Below, piece after piece: positions 1 through 7,854 of a stretch of 64,000 bases of DNA (position 1 is the first letter of the stretch; every line of letters starts with the position of its first letter). The notes under the pieces are model-generated. The model saw nothing but the letters and a program-made list of their open reading frames with translations. It was not told where the DNA came from and did no database searches. The stretch is from a bacterium (GTDB lineage: Bacteria > Armatimonadota > Zipacnadia > Zipacnadales > Zipacnadaceae), in assembly GCA_030603495.1 (NCBI GenBank), contig JAUVXR010000007.1, forward strand, positions 1-64,000, written 5' to 3'. Both the position numbers and the translations under genes were made by a program.

Positions 1-1079
1 CACTGCACCAGATTGGCGATATCATTATCAGCGTCATTGATGACGACGGCTACCTGAATCTGGACACTTTCGAGTTAGCCGAGGACCTAGACGTGCCGCT
101 TGAGCAAGTCAAGTGGGCTCTGGACTACGTCCAGCAGCTTAGCCCGCCTGGCGTTGGTGCCCGCTCCTTGCGCGAATGCTTGCAGCTTCAGATCCGGGCC
201 AAGTGCGAGAACAACGAGCCCGTCCCTGACGAAGTCGTCCGGGTCGTTGACCACTTCGCGGCTTGCTACGAGGACAACATCGAAGAGCAACTGGCCCAAG
301 CTACTGGGCTAACCCTCGAGCAGGTCCGTACCGCGCTCGACGACATTCGCCGCAATTTCCATCCCTATCCCGGTCAGCAATTCCGTGCTGAGATTCCTCG
401 ACCGCACACCGACCAGCACATCTATCCCGATGCAATCATCTACTACGATGGCGAAGACCTGCAGGTGGACATCCCCCAGAGTCAGTCTACAGCGCTTTGT
501 CTTAACGGTGCTTACCTGCGCCTGGAGCGGCTTCTGAAACGCCAGCAGGCCTCGACGAGTCCCGCTGAGCTGTCTGACATGGACCCCACGCAGGTCCGAG
601 ATATTCAGGAGCAGATCGGACGCGCGCGCTGCTTCATCCAGATGCTCGAGCAGCGCCGTACCACGATGCAGCTTATCACCGAGGCTATCGTCGAGCACCA
701 AGAGGGCCTGATCCTGCGCGGCGTGATGGCCCTGCGCCCCCTGACCAAAAAGCAGATTGCCCGCCAGACCCAGATGCACGAGTCCACCGTCTCGCGGGCC
801 ACCCGCAACAAGTACGTGATGCTGCCTGCTGGCCAGCTTCTACCCTTTGACCTCTTCTTTGAAGACGCCCTGCCTGTCAAAGCGCTGGTGCTCCAGATAA
901 TCCAGCAGGAAGACCCCGCGCACTCGCTTACTGACAAGCAGATCGAGCAGATCCTGGCTGAGTACGGCTACCGGCTGGCCCGGCGCACCGTGACCAAGTA
1001 CCGCCAACAGATGGGCATCCCCTCGTCCCGCCGGCGCGGCGGCGCTTTCAAGCTCACCTGCGCCGAGTTCCTCCCCTAG
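1..1079 (+). CDS. rpoN: RNA polymerase sigma-54 factor (3' part)
   Basis: The reading frame is open from base 3, so the N-terminus with the Q-rich activator-binding region lies outside the window. What remains covers the core-binding region, then the helix-turn-helix area and the RpoN box ARRTVTKYRQ at about 978-1007. This is one or two residues away from the usual ARRTVAKYRE, which contacts the -24 promoter element. The protein ends with a short basic tail and a Leu-Pro-rich end. Sigma-54 directs core polymerase to -24/-12 promoters and needs an AAA+ enhancer-binding protein; none is encoded here. The family assignment is secure because of the RpoN box. Confidence 0.95.
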   Translation, partial: LHQIGDIIISVIDDDGYLNLDTFELAEDLDVPLEQVKWALDYVQQLSPPGVGARSLRECLQLQIRAKCENNEPVPDEVVRVVDHFAACYEDNIEEQLAQATGLTLEQVRTALDDIRRNFHPYPGQQFRAEIPRPHTDQHIYPDAIIYYDGEDLQVDIPQSQSTALCLNGAYLRLERLLKRQQASTSPAELSDMDPTQVRDIQEQIGRARCFIQMLEQRRTTMQLITEAIVEHQEGLILRGVMALRPLTKKQIARQTQMHESTVSRATRNKYVMLPAGQLLPFDLFFEDALPVKALVLQIIQQEDPAHSLTDKQIEQILAEYGYRLARRTVTKYRQQMGIPSSRRRGGAFKLTCAEFLP

Positions 1080-1107
1080 GCTCCCCTGTTCCGTTGCCGT
1101 TTATGTC

Positions 1108-1170
1108 CCCCAACCAGCAGCCGTAAACCTTGTCGCGGTAAATCTCTTCTTCGATACGGATCGGCCGCAT
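1108..1170 (-). pseudogene. 5' remnant of an ADP-ribosylglycohydrolase gene
   Basis: On the minus strand an ATG at 1170 opens a peptide beginning MRPIRIEEEIYRDKVYGCWL. This strongly resembles the N-terminus of ADP-ribosylglycohydrolase-family proteins, whose first conserved block reads roughly RDKVYGCWLGK. Similarity ends after about 21 codons, and the frame then runs into the 3' end of rpoN. The rest of the gene, including the Asp-rich metal-binding motifs, is absent. I read it as a truncated leftover. The match is from memory of the family and is short. Confidence 0.4.
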
Positions 1171-1282
1171 TGCTTATCCCCAAAGCTGCAGCGTTGATAG
1201 GCCTGAGTCAGTGGTCGGCCCAGGCGATGTTGCCCACAATATAGCAGAACTCACGCAGCAAATCAACTCGCCGGCCCCCCCG

Positions 1283-1311
1283 TTGACCGCGCTTGTCGGT
1301 TGGTGTAAGCT
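1283..1311 (+). promoter_or_regulatory. candidate sigma70 promoter for leuC
   Basis: A -35 box TTGACC at 1283-1288 and a -10 box TAAGCT at 1306-1311 are separated by exactly 17 bp. It lies about 50 bp upstream of the leuC start codon, which is preceded by a GAGGTGA ribosome-binding site. The -10 is weak. Confidence 0.4.
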
Positions 1312-1359
1312 TAGAAGTAGAGTGTTATTGGGTATTTGAAACTTCGTTCGAGGTGAACT

Positions 1360-2613
1360 ATGACCATTACAGAGAAAATCCTGGCGCAGGCGGCTAGGCG
1401 CGATGAAGTCCGTCCTGGCGAGTTTGTCACCTGCCGGCTGGACCTCGTTATGGCCAACGACATCACTGCGCCGATCGCTATTGAAGAGTTCGCGAAGATG
1501 GGTGCAGCGCGGGTCTTTGATGTCGAGAAGGTCGTGCTGGTCGCCGACCACTTCACACCCAATAAGGACATCAAGTCTGCCACGCAGGCCAAGCTCCTGC
1601 GCGATTTCGCCCGCGAGCAGGGACTGACCCACTTCTACGAGGCCCAGACCGGCGGCATCGAGCATATCATCCTGCCCGATAAGGGACTGGTACTGCCGGG
1701 AGAGGTCGTTATCGGTGCCGACTCCCACACCTGTACCTATGGCGCACTCGGGGCGTTTGCCACCGGTGTCGGCTCGACCGACTTCGCGGCGGGGATGGCC
1801 CTGGGCGAGTGCTGGTTTCGCGTACCCGCCAGTCTCAAGTTCATCTTCACCGGTCAGCTCAGCAAGTGGGTCTGCGGCAAGGACCTGATTCTGTACACAA
1901 TCGGCCAGATTGGTGTGGATGGCGCCCGCTACATGGCGATGGAGTTCGCCGGACCGGTGATCGAGAATCTGCCTATGGCTGACCGCTTCACCATCTGTAA
2001 TATGGCCATCGAGGCCGGTGCGAAGAATGGGATAATCGCTCCCGACGATATCACGTTGGACTGGGTCAACTCCCGCACAACACGCGATTTCGAGGTCTTC
2101 AACAGCGATCGTGACGCTGAGTACGCCGAGGTCTACGAATGGGACGCCGCTGACATCGAACCGCAGGTGGCCTTCCCGCACCTGCCCGAGAATACGCGCG
2201 GTATCTCCGAGGTGGGTGAGATCACCATTGACCAGGCGGTTATCGGCGCGTGCACTAACGGCCGGCTCGAGGACCTGCGTATCGCCGCCGCAATCCTGCG
2301 GGGCCGCCAGGTCGCCAAGGGCGTGCGCTGTATCGTCATTCCTGGGAGCCAGGAGATTCATCTGGCAGCGACCCGCGAGGGTCTCGTCGAAACATTCCTT
2401 GCTGCCGGCTGCCTGGTCAGCACGCCCACCTGCGGGCCGTGTCTGGGCGGGCACATGGGCGTGCTGGCGGCGGGTGAGCGGGCCATCGCCACCACCAACC
2501 GCAACTTCGTCGGGCGCATGGGCCATTCCGAGAGCCAAGTCTACCTGGCCAGTCCGGCCGTAGCTGCTGCCTCGGCAGTCACCGGCAGAATCTGCGGGCC
2601 GGAGGATTTGTAG
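1360..2613 (+). CDS. leuC: 3-isopropylmalate dehydratase large subunit (aconitase family)
   Basis: Large subunit of the [4Fe-4S] hydro-lyase that isomerises 2- to 3-isopropylmalate in leucine synthesis. At 417 residues it belongs to the shorter, split bacterial/archaeal LeuC/homoaconitase type. The cluster ligands are visible: Cys298 in the ACTNGR motif, and Cys358 and Cys361 in TCGPC. The substrate-loop motif [12 protein letters not shown] is at about 118-129. The start is supported by GAGGTGA just upstream. The partner small subunit lies at 4244, but an unrelated gene and repeats sit between the two, which is unusual. Homoaconitase or a related activity cannot be excluded by sequence alone, because these short-form enzymes are close relatives. 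Confidence 0.9.
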   Translation: MTITEKILAQAARRDEVRPGEFVTCRLDLVMANDITAPIAIEEFAKMGAARVFDVEKVVLVADHFTPNKDIKSATQAKLLRDFAREQGLTHFYEAQTGGIEHIILPDKGLVLPGEVVIGADSHTCTYGALGAFATGVGSTDFAAGMALGECWFRVPASLKFIFTGQLSKWVCGKDLILYTIGQIGVDGARYMAMEFAGPVIENLPMADRFTICNMAIEAGAKNGIIAPDDITLDWVNSRTTRDFEVFNSDRDAEYAEVYEWDAADIEPQVAFPHLPENTRGISEVGEITIDQAVIGACTNGRLEDLRIAAAILRGRQVAKGVRCIVIPGSQEIHLAATREGLVETFLAAGCLVSTPTCGPCLGGHMGVLAAGERAIATTNRNFVGRMGHSESQVYLASPAVAAASAVTGRICGPEDL

Positions 2614-2629
2614 GGGAAAAGAACGGCTC

Positions 2630-2668
2630 GCGGGGAACCCCTCTTTTGGAAAAGAGCGGCTTCCCCGC
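2630..2668 (+). terminator. two-tier hairpin after leuC
   Basis: Outer arms GCGGGGAA and TTCCCCGC pair perfectly and enclose a second perfect pair, CTCTTTT and AAAAGAG. The structure starts 16 bases after the leuC stop. There is no long T-run directly after it, so it may act as an mRNA 3' stabiliser or processing site rather than a classical terminator. Confidence 0.45.
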
Positions 2669-2696
2669 ACCCCTCCGCAGAAAACTTTATATTGGA

Positions 2697-2720
2697 GTAC
2701 GACAGGCGTCTCGCCTGTCG
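2697..2720. repeat. short palindromic repeat, single copy (family R1)
   Basis: Perfect inverted repeat: arms CGACAGGCG and CGCCTGTCG around TCT, preceded by GTA. The same palindrome recurs at about eight intergenic loci in this window (4161, 17131, 27988, 50052, 52645, 56413 and others). It lies between leuC and the next gene. Confidence 0.85.
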
Positions 2721-2726
2721 AAAACT

Positions 2727-2752
2727 GGTAGGAGCGACAGTGGTGTCGTCAC
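2727..2752. repeat. short palindromic repeat (family R2)
   Basis: Begins GGTAGGAGCGACAG and continues to TGTCGTCAC, with GACA/TGTC arms around GTGG. It shares the GTAGGAGCG head with the element after leuD at 4735, but has a different arm sequence from family R1, which lies seven bases away. Confidence 0.45.
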
Positions 2753-2774
2753 GGAGGAATGGTGAGGCACGGTT

Positions 2775-4148
2775 ATGTGGAGCCGAAGCACGAAGATGAA
2801 GGTTCTGGTGGGGATCCTGAGCTTATTCCTGGTAGCGTTAGCATTGGGGGTTTGGTTCGGCGCGCGAGCCCTGCGGCGAACGGAAGCTGGGTCCGCTGCG
2901 TGGGATTTCGGTAAGATCATGCTCACTTCTGGAAAAAAGATCCACGCTGACCTTGAGGGTGAACTGCAGAAGATCAAGGAAGCGAGTGAACCGTTGACAC
3001 TGGCCGACCTTGCGTTGCCGTCGGTGGCCGATGATGAGAATGCAGCAGTGATTTACGCTAAGGCTTTTGAGCAGCTTAATCTGAGCGATTCAGACATAGA
3101 AATGCTTGGTAGTCTTACGCGCAACCATGTAGCTGTGCCCGACAGGGAGATACCGCTTGCTGAACTCGGCCGCATTGTCGAGAGGAACCCCGCTGCGATA
3201 GAGCTGCTAGTAGAGGCCGCCAAGCGGCCAAGATGCCGTTTTGCTATTGACTGGGATGCGGGCATAGAAACTGAGTTGCCGCACTTGCCACAATTGAAGA
3301 ATAGTGCTTACCTGCTAGCCGCAAAGATTCTCTGGCATGCTGACCGTAACCAAATGAGACAGGCGCTGGCGACCGCCCGGGTGAGTCTGGCGATAGGTGA
3401 CAGCGTTGCCGACGAGGGGACGGTGATCTCACAGTTGTTTCGCTATGCTATAACTGGGACTACCCTCACGGTCGTGCAATATGCTCTGCACGAGCGGTCG
3501 GCGCCCACAGGGTCATGCCGCAAGCTGTACGGGTATCTGGGTGAGATGGAGTTCATGGACTCGTTTGTTGAGACAATGAGCAGGGAGCGAGTAATGGGCA
3601 TTTCGGGCTTCGCGCTCTGGCGTCAACAGATCACCGAAAAGAAAGCCGAGCGCGGCGGGTTCTCTTGGACACCATTAGACAAACTAACCGACTATGACCA
3701 AGTACAGTACCTTCGGTTGATGTCCGAGGTGATAGCTGTTGCTGAGAGTCCGTACCGAAACTCACGGGAAGCATTCAGTGACATCAAACGGCGTCTAAGC
3801 GAGGATGTGCCTGTGTGTCTCTTAACCAGAACGCTGCTGCCTGTTACTTGGGCTCCTGTCATCAAGCGCGATGTGATCATCGCCCGCGTCGGCCTCGCGC
3901 AGGTGGCGCTGGCGCTGAAGGCCTACAAGAACAAGAAGGGCCGGTATCCCGAGTCATTGGCCAAGCTGCGGGAGGTCATTGACTGGGGGAAGTTGCCCGA
4001 AGACCCGTTCAGCGCTGAGGATTTTATCTACCGGCACGAGGGCGAGGGCTTCCTGGTTTACAGTATTGGGGTCAACCTAATAGACGATGGCGGGCAGGTC
4101 GAGCAGGACTGGGAGGAAGGCGACATCGTCTGGCGGTGCGAGAGGTAG
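2775..4148 (+). CDS. membrane-anchored protein of unknown function between leuC and leuD
   Basis: A 457-residue protein with one hydrophobic segment at about residues 10-28 (LVGILSLFLVALALGVWF) and a long extracytoplasmic part. The start at 2775 has GAGG nine bases upstream; an in-frame ATG at 2796 is a possible alternative. The C-terminus carries a pattern seen in many uncharacterised proteins of Planctomycetota- and Hydrogenedentota-like genomes: a YPESLAKL stretch, then YSIGVNLIDDGG and a final GDIVW. In those proteins it resembles the end of pseudopilin-like domains. No catalytic motif is recognised. It is on the same strand as leuC and leuD and separated from both by palindromic repeats, so it may be a late insertion into a leuCD operon. 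Confidence 0.75.
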   Translation: MWSRSTKMKVLVGILSLFLVALALGVWFGARALRRTEAGSAAWDFGKIMLTSGKKIHADLEGELQKIKEASEPLTLADLALPSVADDENAAVIYAKAFEQLNLSDSDIEMLGSLTRNHVAVPDREIPLAELGRIVERNPAAIELLVEAAKRPRCRFAIDWDAGIETELPHLPQLKNSAYLLAAKILWHADRNQMRQALATARVSLAIGDSVADEGTVISQLFRYAITGTTLTVVQYALHERSAPTGSCRKLYGYLGEMEFMDSFVETMSRERVMGISGFALWRQQITEKKAERGGFSWTPLDKLTDYDQVQYLRLMSEVIAVAESPYRNSREAFSDIKRRLSEDVPVCLLTRTLLPVTWAPVIKRDVIIARVGLAQVALALKAYKNKKGRYPESLAKLREVIDWGKLPEDPFSAEDFIYRHEGEGFLVYSIGVNLIDDGGQVEQDWEEGDIVWRCER

Positions 4149-4160
4149 GTATGAGCGATC

Positions 4161-4217
4161 GGTACGACAGGCGTCCCGCCTGTCGACACTGCGGACAGGC
4201 GAGACGCCTGTCCTACC
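4161..4217. repeat. composite inverted pair of palindromic repeats (family R1)
   Basis: Two R1 palindromes in opposite orientation, 4161-4185 and 4193-4217, flank a short ACACTGC spacer. The unit begins GGTACGACAGGCG and ends CGCCTGTCCTACC. The same two-unit arrangement with a related spacer is present at 27988-28041. This indicates that the mobile or amplified unit is the pair of about 57 bp, not the single hairpin. Confidence 0.85.
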
Positions 4218-4243
4218 TGAATCAATAAATAGGGAGGAACATT

Positions 4244-4738
4244 ATGCCAATCCACGGCAAGGCCCACAAGTACGGCGATCATATTGACACGGACGCAATC
4301 ATTCCGGCGCGGTATCTGAATATGACCGACCCCGACGAGCTGGCCGGGCACTGTATGGAGGATATTGACAGCGGTTTCGTCAGCAAGGTCCGGCGGGGTG
4401 ACGTGATGGTGGCCGGGAAGAACTTTGGCTGCGGGTCGTCGCGCGAGCATGCGCCGATTGCCCTCAAGGCGGCCGGTATCGCGGTGGTGATTGCCGAGAC
4501 CTTCGCCCGTATCTTCTACCGCAACGGCTTCAACATCGGCCTGCCGCTTATTGAGAGTGCCGGGGCCGCGCAGGGCATTGACGATGGCGACGAGGTCGAG
4601 ATTGACCTGGAAAGCGGCGTGGTGCGCAATGTGACGAAGGGGGAGGAGTACCAGTTTGCGCCGATTACTGGTATTGCCGCCGAGCTGCTGGAAATCGGTG
4701 GCCTGCGCGAGCGCGTCAAGCGGCAGCTCGCCTCGTAG
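4244..4738 (+). CDS. leuD: 3-isopropylmalate dehydratase small subunit
   Basis: Small (swivel-domain) subunit that completes the active site of LeuC. At 164 residues it has the usual length for the split form. The conserved substrate-binding block FGCGSSREHA is at residues 61-70, and the early motif HIDTDAIIPARY is at about 13-24. The GGAGGAA ribosome-binding site is well placed. The TAG stop codon is part of a palindromic repeat (4734-4761), so the repeat replaced or supplied the original 3' end. Confidence 0.92.
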   Translation: MPIHGKAHKYGDHIDTDAIIPARYLNMTDPDELAGHCMEDIDSGFVSKVRRGDVMVAGKNFGCGSSREHAPIALKAAGIAVVIAETFARIFYRNGFNIGLPLIESAGAAQGIDDGDEVEIDLESGVVRNVTKGEEYQFAPITGIAAELLEIGGLRERVKRQLAS

Positions 4739-4761
4739 GAGCGGCATTCCTGCCGCGATTC
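4734..4761. repeat. palindromic repeat (family R2) overlapping the leuD stop
   Basis: GTAGGAGCGGCA, TTCC, then TGCCGCGATTC. The arms GCGGCA (4741-4746) and TGCCGC (4751-4756) are perfectly complementary. The TAG of leuD is bases 2-4 of the GTAGGAG head, as also happens with nuoD and an R1 repeat. It could also act as a transcript-end hairpin. Confidence 0.55.
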
Positions 4762-4823
4762 AGTAGAGTGCCCCTTGACCCTTCGGCAAACCCAGGGCCT
4801 ATCAGAAGTTCGGGACTGGCGCA

Positions 4824-4853
4824 GGAAACTTCCTGACGGGTTAGAACGTCTAA
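4824..4853 (+). promoter_or_regulatory. sigmaE-like (ECF) promoter
   Basis: The -35 element GGAAACTT (4824-4831) and -10 element GTCTAA (4848-4853) are separated by 16 bp. This closely matches the GGAACTT-N16-GTCTAA promoter known for E. coli sigmaE-type ECF factors. It sits about 80 bp upstream of the small secreted protein at 4933. An ECF sigma factor is encoded at 34465 in this window; whether that factor reads this promoter is inference. Confidence 0.55.
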
Positions 4854-4932
4854 GAAAATGGCAATACTGTAAACGAGGATAAGGAACGGAAATGGTGTGG
4901 CCGCGCAACTTCTGCCTGAGGAGGTGCGAGTA

Positions 4933-5337
4933 ATGAAGACTGTGAGCGCCTGTCTAGTCGGAACACTGTTGGTGGTTGCGGTAGTGGCAGTAGCTGGCCC
5001 GGCGACGGCCCAGGACAAGTTGTACTACCGGGGGTATTTTGACGGCGAGGTGGAAACGCTGAACAAGGGCATCGGCTGGTATAAGTACAAGCCAGCTCCG
5101 AATGCGGCGTTTCCCCTCCTGGAGTACCGCCATACCTCGCCGTGGTGGTACCTGGTTGGGCCGGAGGACGAGAAGGAGGAGAATGAAAGCTTCCTGAATC
5201 CTTCGCGGACGAGGGTACACACGCTCAGTCCGCTGCCTGGTCAGTACTGGCACAAGAAGCCCGCCCACTACAACTTCAGTACGCCCCAAAACAACCTCGG
5301 CTGGCCCTACCGGAAATACAATGACCGGTACTGGTAG
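4933..5337 (+). CDS. small secreted protein of unknown function
   Basis: A 134-residue protein with a clear signal peptide: MKTVSACLVGT, a Val/Ala-rich core, and cleavage after ATAQ. The start at 4933 is chosen because GAGGAGGTG precedes it and the signal peptide begins there. The mature part is about 108 residues, rich in Tyr, Trp and Pro (KLYYRGYF, WYKYKPAPNA, SPWWYLVG). It contains no cysteine and ends in YNDRYW. I do not recognise the family. The sigmaE-like promoter upstream suggests an envelope or stress role, which is inference. Confidence 0.75.
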   Translation: MKTVSACLVGTLLVVAVVAVAGPATAQDKLYYRGYFDGEVETLNKGIGWYKYKPAPNAAFPLLEYRHTSPWWYLVGPEDEKEENESFLNPSRTRVHTLSPLPGQYWHKKPAHYNFSTPQNNLGWPYRKYNDRYW

Positions 5338-5376
5338 TCTGCGCCGTTAGTACGGTGCCACGGAAGGCTATCGAGT

Positions 5377-5676
5377 ATGGACATTCTCGGTAAGGCCAAG
5401 GAGGCGTTCACCCCGCTGGCTGGCAGCGCGACCGAGCAGGGTGACTATATGAAGCTGCAGGCGCAGTTGAGTAGCCTGGAAAGCGAACAGACCCAACTGG
5501 AGCGGCAGTTTCGAGAGGTTACCAAGCGCGCCCAACAGTCGCCCTGTATGCGCCAGATCAGCGCCCGAGAGTTGAATGTGCTCATGGAGCGCATCAACGA
5601 GATCGAAGAGCAGATAGAAGAGCTGCGCGAAGAGGTCAAACGGCATGGCCAGGAGTCAGCGTCGAACTCTTCTTGA
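5377..5676 (+). CDS. short coiled-coil protein of unknown function
   Basis: A 99-residue acidic protein. Residues 27-47 (LQAQLSSLESEQTQLERQF) and 68-90 (LMERINEIEEQIEELREEV) have heptad patterns typical of an antiparallel coiled coil. No signal peptide or membrane segment is seen. It follows the small secreted protein by about 40 bases, may be co-transcribed with it, and is closed by a strong terminator. Function unknown. Confidence 0.65.
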   Translation: MDILGKAKEAFTPLAGSATEQGDYMKLQAQLSSLESEQTQLERQFREVTKRAQQSPCMRQISARELNVLMERINEIEEQIEELREEVKRHGQESASNSS

Positions 5677-5704
5677 GAAAACAGCCGAAGCCGGACACAT
5701 CACG

Positions 5705-5728
5705 GGGCTGCCCAACACTGGGCAGCCC
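5705..5728. terminator. intrinsic, probably bidirectional terminator
   Basis: A 10-bp perfect stem GGGCTGCCCA/TGGGCAGCCC with an ACAC loop, followed by TGTTT. It lies between convergent genes (coiled-coil gene on plus, tyrS on minus) and can serve both. Confidence 0.8.
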
Positions 5729-5753
5729 TGTTTCTGAGCATCAGTAGATTTGC

Positions 5754-6956
5754 CTATTGTACGACGATCCTGGCGAACCGCCGCTTGCCGACGCGCAATA
5801 CGTCGCCCGTCTTCACTTCCACTTGCGCCATCTCGTCGGTGATTACTTCGTCGTTGATGGATATGCCCTTCTGATGGATTAAGCGCCGTGCTTCGCTCTT
5901 GCTGGCCGCGAACTCTGCGCGCATCACCAGGTCAATAATCCAGATGCGGCCGTCCTCGACTTCAGCGGCCGAAATCGTCAAATTGGGCATATCTGATGGC
6001 CGCTCGCCCTGGGCAAAGACCCGGTCGAACTCCTCGCGAGCGCGAGTTGCAGCCTCTGGTGAGTGATACATCGCGACGACGGCCTCGGCCAGGTCGGCCT
6101 TGACCTCGCGCGGATGCAGCTCGTTGTGGTCAAGGGCAGGTTCGAGCTCTTCGGCTCGGGTCTTGTCGACCAGCAGGCCGTAGTAGTCGAGCATCACCTT
6201 GTCGGGGATAGACATCAGCTTGCCGAACATCTCGCCGGGCGGCTCGGTGATGCCGACGTAGTTACCCAGCGACTTGCTCATCTTTTTCTGTCCGTCGGTG
6301 CCCACCAGCAATGGAAGAGTAAGCACAACCTGCGGCTCCAGCCCGTAAGCACGCATAATGTCGCGGCCGACCAGGAAGTTGAAAAGCTGGTCGGTGCCGC
6401 CGATCTCGACGTCGGCTTCGACGGCGACCGAGTCGTAGCCCTGAATCAGTGGGTAGAGCAGCTCCAGCACTGTGATGGGCAGCTCATTCTTCAGCCGCAG
6501 GGCGAAGTCGTCGCGCTCGAGTATGCGCGCCACGCTATACTTCGAAGCCAGATTGAGCAGCTCAGCAGTGGTCATCTCCGCGAACCACGAGCTGTTGTAG
6601 ACGATCTCACAGCGCTCGGTGTCGAGGATATTGCCGACCTGTTCGACATAGGTGGCAGCGTTGGCCTTGATCTGCTCATCGGTGAGTATCGGGCGCGTCT
6701 TGGTGCGGCCGGAGGGGTCGCCGACGCGGCCGGTGAAGTCGCCGATGATGAAGATGACCTGGTGACCGAGGTCCTGGAACTGCCTGAGCCGGCGCAACGG
6801 AATGCTGTGGCCCAGGTGCAGGTCCGGCGCACTGGGGTCGGCGCCGTACTTGATGCGCAGCGGCCGCCCCTGTTTGAGCTTCTCCAGGAGCTGGTCGGAA
6901 CTGATCAGGTCAACGCAGTTAGCGGTTAGCAGCTCTAGTTGCTCTTCGGGACTCAT
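5754..6956 (-). CDS. tyrS: tyrosyl-tRNA synthetase
   Basis: Class I aminoacyl-tRNA synthetase that charges tRNA-Tyr in the cytoplasm. The 400-residue length, the HLGH motif at 47-50 (PSAPDLHLGH) and the KMSKS signature at 225-229 are those of the TyrZ-like bacterial type, whose first signature is HLGH rather than HIGH. The last 60 or so residues form an S4 RNA-binding domain (EARRLIHQKGISIND). No T-box-type leader is visible in the roughly 110 bp upstream. It is the last gene of its strand before the convergent terminator. Confidence 0.96.
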   Translation of the reverse strand: MSPEEQLELLTANCVDLISSDQLLEKLKQGRPLRIKYGADPSAPDLHLGHSIPLRRLRQFQDLGHQVIFIIGDFTGRVGDPSGRTKTRPILTDEQIKANAATYVEQVGNILDTERCEIVYNSSWFAEMTTAELLNLASKYSVARILERDDFALRLKNELPITVLELLYPLIQGYDSVAVEADVEIGGTDQLFNFLVGRDIMRAYGLEPQVVLTLPLLVGTDGQKKMSKSLGNYVGITEPPGEMFGKLMSIPDKVMLDYYGLLVDKTRAEELEPALDHNELHPREVKADLAEAVVAMYHSPEAATRAREEFDRVFAQGERPSDMPNLTISAAEVEDGRIWIIDLVMRAEFAASKSEARRLIHQKGISINDEVITDEMAQVEVKTGDVLRVGKRRFARIVVQ

Positions 6957-6995
6957 GGTCTACATGGCTTTCCTGCGCTGACAGCATAGGTTCGA

Positions 6996-7022
6996 GCACC
7001 AGGGGCCTTCCGGTCCTGGTGC
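6996..7022. terminator. strong hairpin between the proline-rich protein gene and tyrS
   Basis: Arms GCACCAGG (6996-7003) and CCTGGTGC (7015-7022) are perfect, and GCC/GGT can extend the stem towards a TTCC tetraloop. There is no T-run on either strand, so termination is uncertain. Confidence 0.4.
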
Positions 7023-7069
7023 AAGCAGCGCAAGTAGGTGGACGCACGCAGCGTGCCTGCCCGTGACAG

Positions 7070-7810
7070 TTACTCTGCCCCTGCCGCCTCTGCCTTGATC
7101 GTGATGCGTATCTTCTTGCCGCACTCGGGGCAGGTGATAGTGAAGCTCATCTCGCCCTCGCCGATGACGGTTGCGGGAGCCTCGATTACCAGGGGTGGTG
7201 GTAGCGACACCTCCACCTCGCTGGGCGGCGGCTCCGCTGGCGGGGCTTCCGCCGGTGGCGCTTCGGCGGGTGGTGTTACCACTGGTGGTGCTTCGGCTGG
7301 CGGGGTTTCCGCTGGCAGCGGCTCGCCCAGTACTATCTTGCTGATGAAGTTGTCGGGCGAGAAGTCGGTGCCCGCCAGTGGGAAGGCGTGGACGGCGGGC
7401 TGTCCCTCAATACTGAGTTCGCTGGCGTGAATCAGCCAGGTCGGCTTACCTCTGATGACCTGGCCGTCCTTGGCGGTCAGGGTGATCTCCTGGATCTTCC
7501 AGCGGGGCTCCTGCTCGGTGCCCTCATTGGCCCACCTGGCCTCCATCATTTTCAGGTCAGAGGCCGCGACGGTGCGCTGCTCTTCGCCAACACGGATGGT
7601 GAAGGCGCCGCCCTGCTGTAGCAACGTGCCAATGCCGGAGCCGCCTACTACACCCAATTCAGCGATGCGGATTACGCCGCTGAGCGTCTGGCCACTGCGC
7701 AAGCACACTGTGCCCTTGACTTGATCGGGGCTTTCTTGTGCAGATGCGGTAGTGGCGATTACCAAAGTGCTGAGCAGGGCCATCAACGTCCAAGCTGTGC
7801 GAAGTCTCAC
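7070..7810 (-). CDS. secreted proline-rich protein with a C-terminal CPECGKK knuckle
   Basis: About 246 residues. A signal peptide (RTAWTLMALLSTLVIATTASAQ) is followed by a beta-rich region of about 130 residues containing LRSGQTLSGVIRI and LTAKDGQVIRGKPTWL, which looks like a pair of small beta-barrel modules. Next comes a low-complexity linker of APPAE/TPPAE units (about residues 165-205), then a short end with a single CPECGKK zinc knuckle. Only one CxxC is present, so a zinc site would need a partner. The start is uncertain: GTG at 7819 or 7810; 7810 is better spaced from AAAGGA. The family is not recognised beyond these features. Confidence 0.7.
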   Translation of the reverse strand: MRLRTAWTLMALLSTLVIATTASAQESPDQVKGTVCLRSGQTLSGVIRIAELGVVGGSGIGTLLQQGGAFTIRVGEEQRTVAASDLKMMEARWANEGTEQEPRWKIQEITLTAKDGQVIRGKPTWLIHASELSIEGQPAVHAFPLAGTDFSPDNFISKIVLGEPLPAETPPAEAPPVVTPPAEAPPAEAPPAEPPPSEVEVSLPPPLVIEAPATVIGEGEMSFTITCPECGKKIRITIKAEAAGAE

Positions 7811-7854
7811 GTCTACCACCGTCCTTTCAATGATTGGCAGCTAACCACGGAATG

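Noticed and set aside
1174..2670. 498-codon open frame antisense to leuC
   Set aside because: It mirrors leuC codon by codon. The plus frame has the aconitase-family motifs, and the minus peptide resembles nothing and lacks a ribosome-binding site.
6063..6929. 288-codon plus-strand frame over tyrS
   Set aside because: Antisense shadow of the tyrosyl-tRNA synthetase gene, which has both class I signatures.
6957..7069. T-box leader upstream of tyrS
   Set aside because: The gap is short and I see no T-box core sequence or specifier stem; only one GC-rich hairpin is present.
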